Shown in pieces: positions 18,419 to 27,691 of a stretch of DNA of 64,000 nt. The notes below the pieces were generated by a model. That model was not told where the DNA came from and did no database searches. It saw only the letters and a program-made list of their open reading frames with translations. The translations under genes and the position numbers were made by a program. The stretch's first letter is position 1, and each line of letters begins with the position of its first letter. Source of the stretch: Pseudomonadota bacterium (lineage in GTDB: Bacteria > Myxococcota_A > UBA796 > SXON01); NCBI GenBank assembly GCA_030684355.1, contig JAUXTN010000186.1, positions 16,343 to 80,342 of the forward strand, in the 5' to 3' direction.

Positions 18419-19534
18419 CTAGCTGGTCCACCGGTTGAGGAATTCCTTCCAGATGCTCCGGTCGGCCACCTTGGCCTCCTGGAGCGACGCGAGCTGTCGG
18501 ACCAGCTCCTCTTCGCGCGCCGACATGGCCTTCGGCACCGCGACGACGACCTGGACGAGCTGATCGCCGCGCCCACGTCCGTTCAGGGACGGGATGCCCT
18601 TGTCGCGCAGCGTGAAGACCTTCCCCGAGGGGGTGCCACTCTCGACCTCGAGGTTCTCCTCGCCGTCGATCGTCGGGACCGCGATCTCACCGCCCAGACA
18701 AGCGGTCGCGTAGCTGATCGGGACCTGGCACAGGACATTGTTGCCATCCCGGCCGAAGATCTCGTGCTCCGCCACCCGGATGGTGATGTACAGATCCCCC
18801 GGGGGCGCCCCCGGATCGCCGGCGTCGCCCTTGCCCTGGAGGCGGAGCTGCATGCCGTCGTCGATCCCGGCGGGGATCGTGACCTTGAGCTTCTCGCTGA
18901 CCCGCGTACGGCCGCTGCCTTCGCAGGGCGCGCACGGGTCTCGAATGACCTTTCCCCGGCCTCCGCAGCTCGGGCAGGTGGTCCGGATGCGCAGGAACAT
19001 CTGCGCCTGCACGACCTCTCCGGCACCCCGGCAGGTCGCGCACACCTGGGGCTGGCTGCCAGCAGCCGCCCCGCTTCCGTCGCATTCCTGGCAGATCGCG
19101 TGCTTGGGGACCTGGATCTCCCGCTCGCAGCCCTTCGCGGCCTCCAGGAACTCGATGGTGAGCGGGTACTCGAGATCGGGACCGCGCCGCGGCCCGCGAC
19201 GACGACCACCCCCGCCACCGCCGAGACCGAAGAGGTCCCCGAAGATGTCGGAGAAGTGGGAGAAGATCTCCTCCTGGTTCTGGAAGCCCGTGTTGAACCC
19301 GGCGCCCCGAAGGCCGTCGTGCCCAAACCGGTCGTACATCTGGCGCTTCTGGTCGTCCCCGAGGATCTCGTAGGACTCGGCCACTTCCTTGAAGCGAGCC
19401 TCCGCCTCCTTGTCCCCCGGGTTCTTGTCCGGATGGAACTTCATCGCCATCTGCCGGAAGGCTTTCTTGATCTCGTTGGCGGTAGCACCACGTGCCACGC
19501 CGAGCACTTCGTAGAAGTCGCGCTTGCCCGCCAT
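18419..19534 (-). CDS. dnaJ: Chaperone DnaJ
   Basis: This 371-residue Hsp40 has a J domain with the H-P-D motif (K-F-H-P-D-K-N) and a G/F-rich region with a run of glycines. Four C-x-x-C-x-G-x-G zinc modules follow (C-Q-E-C-D-G-S-G, C-A-T-C-R-G-A-G, C-P-S-C-G-G-R-G, C-A-P-C-E-G-S-G), then the C-terminal substrate-binding domains. It stimulates DnaK ATPase activity. It lies 49 bp downstream of dnaK on the same strand. Confidence 0.95.
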   Translation of the reverse strand: MAGKRDFYEVLGVARGATANEIKKAFRQMAMKFHPDKNPGDKEAEARFKEVAESYEILGDDQKRQMYDRFGHDGLRGAGFNTGFQNQEEIFSHFSDIFGDLFGLGGGGGGRRRGPRRGPDLEYPLTIEFLEAAKGCEREIQVPKHAICQECDGSGAAAGSQPQVCATCRGAGEVVQAQMFLRIRTTCPSCGGRGKVIRDPCAPCEGSGRTRVSEKLKVTIPAGIDDGMQLRLQGKGDAGDPGAPPGDLYITIRVAEHEIFGRDGNNVLCQVPISYATACLGGEIAVPTIDGEENLEVESGTPSGKVFTLRDKGIPSLNGRGRGDQLVQVVVAVPKAMSAREEELVRQLASLQEAKVADRSIWKEFLNRWTS

Positions 19535-19583
19535 CCATCCTCCAGAAACGGAGGCCGCCTCGTCAGCGGCCCCCGCGGCCCGT

Positions 19584-21482
19584 CTACGCCTCTTCGAAGT
19601 CCGCGTCGATCACGTCGTCGCCCTTTTTGCCCTCGGTGGCCGCGCCGGCCCCCGCAGCGGCACCCGGTGCACCGGCCGCGCCCGCGCCCTGGTACATCGT
19701 CTCGGCAAGCTTGTAGCTCGCCTGGGTGAGCTTCTCGAAGGCCGCCTTCAGGCGGCTCACGTCGTCGCTGTCGAGCGCCGACTTGGCCTCGACGAGCGCG
19801 CTCTCGACGACGCTGACCTGGTCCGGCGGCATCTTGTCGCGGCTCTCGCGAAGCGCCTTGTCGGTCTGGTACACGAGGTTGTCGAGCTTGTTGCGCTCCT
19901 CGATGAGCTCACGCTTCGACTTGTCCGCGGACTCGTTGGCCGCGGCCTCACGCACCAGCTTCTCCACGTCCTCCTTCGAGAGGCCCGAGGACGACGTGAT
20001 GGTGATCTTCTGCTCGCGGCTGGTCGCCTTGTCCTTCGCCTTCACGTTGAGGATGCCGTTCGCGTCGATGTCGAACGTGACCTCGACCTGCGGCACGCCA
20101 CGGGGCGCCGGGGTGATGCCGTCGAGTCGGAAGGTGCCGAGGAGCCGGTTGTCCTTCGCGAGGGGGCGCTCGCCCTGGTACACGTGCACGTCGACCGCGG
20201 TCTGACCGTCCGCCGCCGTGCTGAACGTCTCGCCCTTGCTCGTGGGGATCGTCGCGTTGCGGGTGATGAGGGTGGTCATCACGCCGCCAAGCGTCTCGAT
20301 GCCGAGCGACAACGGGGTCACGTCCAGCAGGAGCATGTCGGTCACGTCGCCGCCGAGCACGCCACCCTGGACCGCGGCGCCGAGCGCCACGACTTCGTCC
20401 GGGTTGACGGAGCGGTTCGGCTCCTTGCCGAAGAGGTCCTTGACCTTCTTCTGCACGAGCGGGATGCGCGTGGAGCCGCCGACGAGGATGACCTCGTCGA
20501 TGTCACCGGAGGCGATCTTGGCGTCGCGCAGGGCGAGACGGCAGGGTTCGATGGTGCGCTCGACGATCGGGTCGATCATCTGCTCGAACCGGGCCCGGGA
20601 CAGGGTGCGCTCGAGGTGCTTCGGCCCGTCCTTGTCCGCCGAGAGGAAGGGCAGGGAGATCTGCGCCGACTGGCTGGAGGAGAGCTCGATCTTGGCCTTC
20701 TCCGCGGCGTCCTTCAGGCGCTGGAGCACCATCTTGTCGCCCGCGACGTCGATGCCCGTCTCGGTCTTGAACTCCTTGACGAGCCAGTCGATGATCGCGT
20801 TGTCGATGTCGTCGCCACCGAGGTGCGTGTCCCCGTTGGTCGAGCGGACCTCGACGACGTTGTCGCCCACGTCGAGGATGGAGATGTCGAACGTGCCGCC
20901 GCCGAAGTCGTAGACCGCGATGGTCTGGTCCTTCTTCTTCTTGCCGAAGCCGTAGGCGAGCGCGGCCGCGGTCGGCTCGTTGATGATGCGCTTCACGTCG
21001 AGGCCGGCGATGCGTCCCGCGTCCTTCGTGGCCTGGCGCTGGGCGTCGTTGAAGTACGCGGGCACCGTGATGACCGCCTCCGTCACCGGCTGCCCGAGGT
21101 ACTTCTCGGCGTCGCGCTTGAGCTTCTGAAGAATCATCGCCGAGATCTCGGGCGGTGAGTACTCCTTCTCGTCGATGCCGACCTTCACCAGGCCGTCCGG
21201 AGCCCGCACGATCTTGTAGGGAACGCGGGTGGCCTCCTTGGAAGCCTCTTCCCAGCGCAACCCCATGAACCGCTTCACCGAGTACACGGTGCGAGTCGGG
21301 TTGATGATCGCCTGGCGGCGCGCCGTGGCGCCGACGAGGCGCTCGCCGTCCTTGGTGAAGGAGACCACCGAGGGGGTGGTCCGTGCGCCTTCTTCGTTGA
21401 TGATCACGGTCGGGGAGTCGCCCTCCATGACGGCAACGACCGAGTTTGTCGTTCCGAGATCGATGCCAATGATCTTGCCCAT
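19584..21482 (-). CDS. dnaK: Chaperone DnaK (Hsp70)
   Basis: The 632-residue protein starts G-K-I-I-G-I-D-L-G-T-T-N-S. It carries the Hsp70 signatures V-Y-D-F-G-G-G-T-F-D and V-I-L-V-G-G-S-T-R-I-P, and a Gly/Ala-rich C-terminus ending in an acidic D-A-D-F-E-E-A. The start at 21482 has GGGAGGA upstream; a longer frame to 21524 adds residues not found in DnaK. It is the first gene of the long minus-strand run and divergent from groES. No grpE or hrcA gene is present in the window. Confidence 0.96.
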   Translation of the reverse strand: MGKIIGIDLGTTNSVVAVMEGDSPTVIINEEGARTTPSVVSFTKDGERLVGATARRQAIINPTRTVYSVKRFMGLRWEEASKEATRVPYKIVRAPDGLVKVGIDEKEYSPPEISAMILQKLKRDAEKYLGQPVTEAVITVPAYFNDAQRQATKDAGRIAGLDVKRIINEPTAAALAYGFGKKKKDQTIAVYDFGGGTFDISILDVGDNVVEVRSTNGDTHLGGDDIDNAIIDWLVKEFKTETGIDVAGDKMVLQRLKDAAEKAKIELSSSQSAQISLPFLSADKDGPKHLERTLSRARFEQMIDPIVERTIEPCRLALRDAKIASGDIDEVILVGGSTRIPLVQKKVKDLFGKEPNRSVNPDEVVALGAAVQGGVLGGDVTDMLLLDVTPLSLGIETLGGVMTTLITRNATIPTSKGETFSTAADGQTAVDVHVYQGERPLAKDNRLLGTFRLDGITPAPRGVPQVEVTFDIDANGILNVKAKDKATSREQKITITSSSGLSKEDVEKLVREAAANESADKSKRELIEERNKLDNLVYQTDKALRESRDKMPPDQVSVVESALVEAKSALDSDDVSRLKAAFEKLTQASYKLAETMYQGAGAAGAPGAAAGAGAATEGKKGDDVIDADFEEA

Positions 21483-21583
21483 GACCGGTCCTCCCTCTCC
21501 GAACTCGCGCTCTACGCGAAACAAATAGCCTTAGAAACTTTCGAATCAGCGCGCACACAGCCGTACGCGTCGAAGCCCCGCAG

Positions 21584-21611
21584 ATGCTAATCCCCGGCTT
21601 CGCGTCGTCAA
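21584..21611 (-). promoter_or_regulatory. Possible sigma-70 promoter for dnaK
   Basis: On the minus strand TTGACG (21611-21606) and TAGCAT (21589-21584) are 16 bp apart, about 100 bp before the dnaK start. The -35 is strong, the -10 matches four of six positions. Confidence 0.35.
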
Positions 21612-21872
21612 GCCGACGGCGTGCCTACGCCTGGACGCATCACTGGCGTCGCACGGCTCCGAGGGCGGAGGATCGAGGCCGCCTCAAACCGTTATTTAGG
21701 TTCCTGCCTCTCTATGGGCAACGGTGCCCAGGCCAGGATTTCTGCACGAGACCGCGCAGGACGTGAAGCCGATCCATGCGGCACGCGCACGGCACGAGTC
21801 TTGCTTGCCACTCTGCCCCCGGGCGCGGCGTGTTCGCCACTAGCCCTGACCCCAGCCGGGCCCGGGGAGAAC

Positions 21873-21921
21873 CGGCGTCGGATCGACAATGGGGTCGGTC
21901 CGACGCCGCGCCTCGTTTTTT
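21873..21921 (+). terminator. Intrinsic terminator upstream of groES
   Basis: A 10-bp perfect stem (21873-21882 with 21899-21908) is followed by a GC spacer and a run of six T (21916-21921). It reads on the plus strand about 137 bp before groES, with no plus-strand gene upstream in this gap. It implies either an attenuated leader or a small transcript. Confidence 0.65.
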
Positions 21922-22057
21922 GGGCGGCCGCACGGTTGACGCGCGTCGACGGCGTGTGTACCCCTTCGCCGCACCTGGGTCTGGGCTCCCCCCTCACCCG
22001 CCTTCTCGCGCCGCCAATGGCGGGGCGAATGAAATCCTATCCCTACGGAGTACGCAC

Positions 22058-22348
22058 ATGAAGTTCCGCCCTCTCTACGATCGCGTGCTGGTCAAGCGCG
22101 TCACCACCGAAAACAAGAGCGCCGGGGGCCTCATCATCCCGGACACCGCCAAGGAGAAGCCGCAGGAGGCCGAGGTCATCGCCGTGGGCGCTGGCCGCGT
22201 GCTGGAAGACGGCAAGGTGCGCCCGATGACGCTGAAGGTCGGCGACCGCGTGCTCTTCGGCAAGTACACGGGAGACGAGATCAAGCTCGACGGCGAAGAG
22301 CACGTCATCCTCCGCGAAGAGGATGTCCTCGCGGTCCTCGAAAAGTAG
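22058..22348 (+). CDS. groES: Co-chaperonin GroES
   Basis: The 96-residue protein has the full GroES sequence pattern: K-F-R-P-L-Y-D-R-V-L-V-K-R near the start, a mobile loop around K-S-A-G-G-L-I-I-P-D, and V-L-F-G-K-Y-T-G-D-E-I. It caps GroEL. GGAG at 22047-22050 precedes the ATG. groEL follows after 33 bp. Confidence 0.96.
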   Translation: MKFRPLYDRVLVKRVTTENKSAGGLIIPDTAKEKPQEAEVIAVGAGRVLEDGKVRPMTLKVGDRVLFGKYTGDEIKLDGEEHVILREEDVLAVLEK

Positions 22349-22381
22349 CCCTTTCTACCCTCTCACCTGGAGACCATGAAC

Positions 22382-24052
<1,671 letters not shown>

Positions 24053-24078
24053 TCCAACGCTCGCTCGTACGAACGCAG

Positions 24079-24116
24079 GAGCCGGTGCCCCAGGGGTGCC
24101 GGCTCTTCGCCGTTTT
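24079..24116 (+). terminator. Intrinsic terminator after groEL
   Basis: A GC-rich stem (24079-24091 with 24093-24105, two G-U pairs, a few central bases opening as the loop) is followed by TTCGCCGTTTT. It lies 27 bp after the groEL stop. Confidence 0.65.
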
Positions 24117-24180
24117 ACCCCTGGGGCCCCGCGCTGGCCGACGCCCCGCCGCCGCCCGGGAGACGGGATAACAGCGCCGG

Positions 24181-24972
24181 ATGCCAGTCCATAGCGAGAC
24201 GCGCGACGGCGTCACCGTCCTCACGCTCGACCGCCCCTCCCGTCGCAACGCCCTCGACATGCAGATGTGGCGCGACCTGCGGCAGGCGGCGCTCGCCGTC
24301 GAAGACGTGCGGGTGGTCATCGTCACGGGTCGCGGCGACCACTTCTGCGCCGGGATGGACCTCAACCCTGACAACCCCCTGTTTGCCGAGGCGGCCCCCG
24401 CGATCGCGGATGGCGACGAGACCGCCGCGCGGCACGTGATCCTCGAGCTGAAGAGCTGCGTCCAGGCCCTGGCCGACCTCCCCTGCCCGACGATCGCCGC
24501 GATCGAGGGCGCGTGCATCGGCGGCGGGCTCGAAGTGGCGCTCGCGTGTGACATGCGCTTCGCGGCCGCGAACGCGAGCCTGGGCCTCCTGGAGGTCCGC
24601 ATCGGCATGATCCCGGACCTGGGCGGCTGCGCCCGGCTCACCCGCCTCGTGGGCCCCGGCCGCGCCGCGGATCTCATCTGCACGGCGCGCCGCATCGACG
24701 GCGACGACGCCCTGCGGCTCGGCGTGGTGGAGCGGGTCGCGTCGCCGGGCACCGCGCTCGCCACGGCGCGCGCGGCCGCAGCGGAGATCGTGGCGAACGG
24801 GCCGATGGCGGTCCGTCTCGCCCTGAACGCCGTCCGGGTCGGCGCCGACCTCGGGCTGGCCGAGGCCCTCGCCATCGAGACGCGCGCCGGCGTCATGGCG
24901 CTCACCAGCGGCGAGCCCCGTGAGGGCGTCACCGCCTTCCTCGAGAAGCGAGCGCCGCGTTGGGACAGCTGA
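24181..24972 (+). CDS. Enoyl-CoA hydratase/isomerase family protein
   Basis: The 263-residue crotonase-fold protein shows F-C-A-G-M-D-L near residue 60, the oxyanion-hole region G-A-C-I-G-G-G-L-E-V-A-L, and the second catalytic region E-V-R-I-G-M-I-P-D-L-G-G. Both glutamates used by hydratases are present, so hydratase activity on an acyl-CoA is likely; the exact substrate is not determinable. Its last 13 bp overlap lnt. Confidence 0.9.
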   Translation: MPVHSETRDGVTVLTLDRPSRRNALDMQMWRDLRQAALAVEDVRVVIVTGRGDHFCAGMDLNPDNPLFAEAAPAIADGDETAARHVILELKSCVQALADLPCPTIAAIEGACIGGGLEVALACDMRFAAANASLGLLEVRIGMIPDLGGCARLTRLVGPGRAADLICTARRIDGDDALRLGVVERVASPGTALATARAAAAEIVANGPMAVRLALNAVRVGADLGLAEALAIETRAGVMALTSGEPREGVTAFLEKRAPRWDS

Positions 24973-26540
24973 AGCCCGCCGAGGCAACCCAGGGCACCCG
25001 CTTGTTCTCGCGCGCCGGCCTCCCGCGGCTGCTCGCCGCCCTCGCGTCCGGCCTCGTGCTCACGTTCGTGTCCCCCCCGTTCGGGCTCTCCGCGCTCCAT
25101 TGGTTCAGCTTCGTCCCCCTGTTCCTGGCGCTCCACCCCGACGAGCCGCGCCTCAACTTCAAGCTGGGCTACCTCACCGGCTTCTCGGGCGTGTTCTGCC
25201 TCTTCTTCTGGCTCGCCCAGACCATCACGATTTTCTCCAACATCCCCCTGGTCCTGGCGGCCGGGATCGTGGTCCTCTTCGCCGCGGTGTGGGGCCTGCC
25301 GTACGGCTTCGTCGCCATGGCAATCCACCCCCTCCGCCGCCGGTTCGGCGCCGGGTGGATGTTCCTGTTCCCTGCCGTCTGGGTCGGGATGGAGTACCTC
25401 CAACCCGCGTTGTTCCCCTACTTCCAGGGTGTCGGGCAGTACCGCGTGCCGTGGGTCTGGCAGCTCGCGAGCGTGTTCGGGGCGATGGGCCTCTCGTACC
25501 TCATCATCCTGGTGAACTGCGCGGTCGCCGCGTTCTTCCTGGCGCGCCGCGAGGGCACCCGGATGCAGTGGCCGGCGCTGGCGGCGGTCGCGGCCTTGTG
25601 GTTCGGAAACCTGGGCTTCGGCGCATGGCGCTACGCGTCGGTCGAGGCCACGCTCGCGAGCGCGCCCGTGGTGCGCGCGACCATCCTCCAGCAGCACGTG
25701 TCGATGATCACGCGCCTCCAGGAGCGCGGCAACGACGTGCTCAAGTCCTGGATGCAGCTCACGGCGCTCGTCGCGAAGGAGAAGCCGGACCTCGTGGTGT
25801 GGCCGGAGGGGTCCATCGGGTACAACCCGAACGAGGGCAAGCTGAAGGAGATCTTCTCCCAGCTAAGCGAACGCGGCGGCTTCGACTTCCTCGTGGGCGG
25901 CGGCACCTTCACGCGCGACCCCGACGATCCCACCAAGCGGGCAAGCTGGAACTCGGCCTACCACTTCGGCCGCTCGGGCGAGATCCGCGGCCGCTACGAC
26001 AAGATGGTGCCCCTGCCCTTCGGCGAGTACCTCCCCTGGCCCGTGAGCTACCTCGCCGACTACATCGAGGGCGTCGGCGACTTCCGCGCGGGTACGGAGG
26101 CCGTGGTCTTCAACACGGGTGCCTACACGTTCACGACGCCCATCTGCTACGAGGCCATCCTCGAGTCCCAGATGCGCCGCCTCATGGACGCCGATCTGTT
26201 CGTCAACATCACGAACGACGGCTGGTTCGGCGACACCTCGGCCCCGCACCAGCACGCGATGTTGTCCGCGGTGCACGCCGTCGAGCTGGGCCGTCCGATG
26301 CTCCGCGTGGCCTACACGGGCGTGAGCATGGTGGTGGAGCCCCATGGGGCGATCCCCGTGTACACGACGCCCTACACCGACGTCGCCGCGGTCGTGCCGA
26401 TCCGGATGGCGAAGTTCGAGACCCCCTACCGCACCTGGGGCGGCTGGTTTCCGCCGCTCGCCAGCCTCGTCGGGCTCCTCTCCCTGGTCCTGACGTTCGT
26501 GCGCCGGGCGCCTGTCACACCTCCCACGCCACCGTCGTAG
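24960..26540 (+). CDS. lnt: Apolipoprotein N-acyltransferase
   Basis: Lnt adds the third acyl chain to lipoproteins at the inner membrane, consistent with the many lipoproteins encoded here. The 526-residue protein has about six N-terminal membrane helices, a nitrilase domain with the triad Glu283 (W-P-E-G-S), Lys348 (R-Y-D-K-M-V-P-L-P-F-G-E) and Cys396 (P-I-C-Y-E), and a C-terminal membrane helix. The start appears to be TTG at 24960, overlapping the hydratase gene by 13 bp. Confidence 0.93.
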   Translation: MGQLKPAEATQGTRLFSRAGLPRLLAALASGLVLTFVSPPFGLSALHWFSFVPLFLALHPDEPRLNFKLGYLTGFSGVFCLFFWLAQTITIFSNIPLVLAAGIVVLFAAVWGLPYGFVAMAIHPLRRRFGAGWMFLFPAVWVGMEYLQPALFPYFQGVGQYRVPWVWQLASVFGAMGLSYLIILVNCAVAAFFLARREGTRMQWPALAAVAALWFGNLGFGAWRYASVEATLASAPVVRATILQQHVSMITRLQERGNDVLKSWMQLTALVAKEKPDLVVWPEGSIGYNPNEGKLKEIFSQLSERGGFDFLVGGGTFTRDPDDPTKRASWNSAYHFGRSGEIRGRYDKMVPLPFGEYLPWPVSYLADYIEGVGDFRAGTEAVVFNTGAYTFTTPICYEAILESQMRRLMDADLFVNITNDGWFGDTSAPHQHAMLSAVHAVELGRPMLRVAYTGVSMVVEPHGAIPVYTTPYTDVAAVVPIRMAKFETPYRTWGGWFPPLASLVGLLSLVLTFVRRAPVTPPTPPS

Positions 26541-26558
26541 GTACCGCTGGAGAGCCGG

Positions 26559-27080
26559 GTGACCGACCCATCCTCCGACGAGGCGCTGATGGACCGCGTA
26601 CAGCAAGGGAGCGCAGATGCCTACGCGACCTTGTTCGCGCGCTACCGTGCGCCGCTGTACGGCTACCTCCTCCGCATGACCCGGCGCCCCGAGGTGGCGG
26701 ACGAGGTCTTCCAGGAGAGCTTCCTCAGCGTCCACCGCGCCCGCACGACCTGGTCGAGCGGGGACGGGACGTTCCGAAGCTGGCTCTACCGCATCGCCAC
26801 GAACGCGGTCCGCGACGGAAACCGGCGCAGCGTCCGGCGGCCCGAGGTGCTCGGCGAGGACCACGAACAGAGCGCGTGGGAGGCGCCCTCCGACCGCATC
26901 GCGTTGGAACGCGCGCTCGCGGACCTCCCCGAGAACCTGCGCGACGCCTTCCTCCTCGGCACCGTGCACGGCTTCGATCACAACGAGATCGCCGCGGCGC
27001 TGGAGATCACCCCGGACAACGCCCGCGCCCGCGTCTCCCGCGCCCGCGCGCGGCTGCGTGAGCTCCTGGAGGAGACGTGA
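26559..27080 (+). CDS. RNA polymerase ECF sigma factor (sigma-70 family)
   Basis: The 173-residue protein has region 2 (Y-L-L-R-M-T-R-R-P-E-V-A-D-E-V-F-Q-E-S-F) and region 4 (L-P-E-N-L-R-D-A-F-L-L ... I-A-A-A-L-E-I-T-P-D-N-A-R-A-R-V-S-R-A-R). It lacks regions 1 and 3, as in ECF factors. GTG at 26559 follows GGAGAG. The putative anti-sigma gene overlaps its stop by 4 bp. Confidence 0.92.
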   Translation: MTDPSSDEALMDRVQQGSADAYATLFARYRAPLYGYLLRMTRRPEVADEVFQESFLSVHRARTTWSSGDGTFRSWLYRIATNAVRDGNRRSVRRPEVLGEDHEQSAWEAPSDRIALERALADLPENLRDAFLLGTVHGFDHNEIAAALEITPDNARARVSRARARLRELLEET

Positions 27081-27691
27081 CCGACGCCGAGCTCGAGGAG
27101 CTTTACGCCGGGCTTCCTCCCGTCGAGCCCCCGCGTGAATTGCAGCTACGCGTGCTCACGGAGGTGGGTGTCTCCGGTGCCCGCATCGCCGAGCTGACCG
27201 GGCCGGGCGGCATGCGCCTCCTCCCTGCACCGCCTCCCGCCGCGCTCCCCGCCGTCGCGAAGCCCTCGTCCCGCTGGCGTCTCTCCGTGGCCGTCGGTGC
27301 CCTGGCCCTCGCCGCCGCGGCGCTGCTCGTCGTCCGCACGGCGCCGCCCGAGCAGGCCGATCCGGACGCGCTCGTCCCCCGGGGAGATGGCGAGGTGCTC
27401 CCGGCGCTCCAGCTGCGGGTCGCCGTGAAGCAGGGCGACCACACCGAGCGGCTGGCCCTCGGACGCTCCTACGGCGCAGGTGACACCTTGCTCTTCCGCG
27501 TCTCCGCGTCGGCCCCGATGGATCTCGTGTTACGACGGGAGGGCGTGGTCCTCTACAAGGGCCGGGTCCCGGCTGGCGACACCGACCTGCCCGTGGGCTA
27601 CGCCCTCGAGGCAGGCGAGGCCGCGACGCACTTCGTCGTCGAGGGTGGAGGCACCAGCGCCGTGGTCGAGCTCGCCGAGGTGCGCCGATGA
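27077..27691 (+). CDS. Putative membrane anti-sigma factor
   Basis: The 204-residue protein has a short cytoplasmic N-terminal part, one membrane helix near residues 69-86 and a beta-rich external domain of about 110 residues. It starts with GTG overlapping the sigma gene by 4 bp, and its own stop overlaps the caspase-like gene. Position and topology fit an anti-sigma factor. The H-x-x-x-C-x-x-C zinc motif of common anti-sigma domains is absent, so the role is inferred from context. Confidence 0.65.
   Translation: MTDAELEELYAGLPPVEPPRELQLRVLTEVGVSGARIAELTGPGGMRLLPAPPPAALPAVAKPSSRWRLSVAVGALALAAAALLVVRTAPPEQADPDALVPRGDGEVLPALQLRVAVKQGDHTERLALGRSYGAGDTLLFRVSASAPMDLVLRREGVVLYKGRVPAGDTDLPVGYALEAGEAATHFVVEGGGTSAVVELAEVRR

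Larger units (their letters stand above)
21483..22057. promoter_or_regulatory. Divergent dnaK/groES control region
   Basis: This 575-bp gap between dnaK and groES holds no convincing gene; short open frames here have no supporting features. I saw no CIRCE inverted repeat and no clear sigma-32 promoter. It contains a plausible dnaK promoter, an intrinsic terminator reading toward groES, and TTGACG at 21936-21941 with a poor -10 partner (TACCCC, 17 bp on). Confidence 0.6.

Noticed and set aside
21540..21600. CIRCE operator near dnaK (TTAGCA-like bases at 21586-21591)
   Set aside because: The partner arm GAGTGCTAA is missing and the half-site is only partial.
21584..22057. Short open frames in the dnaK/groES gap
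   Set aside because: No binding sites, domains or signal peptides; the region is better explained as control sequence with a terminator.
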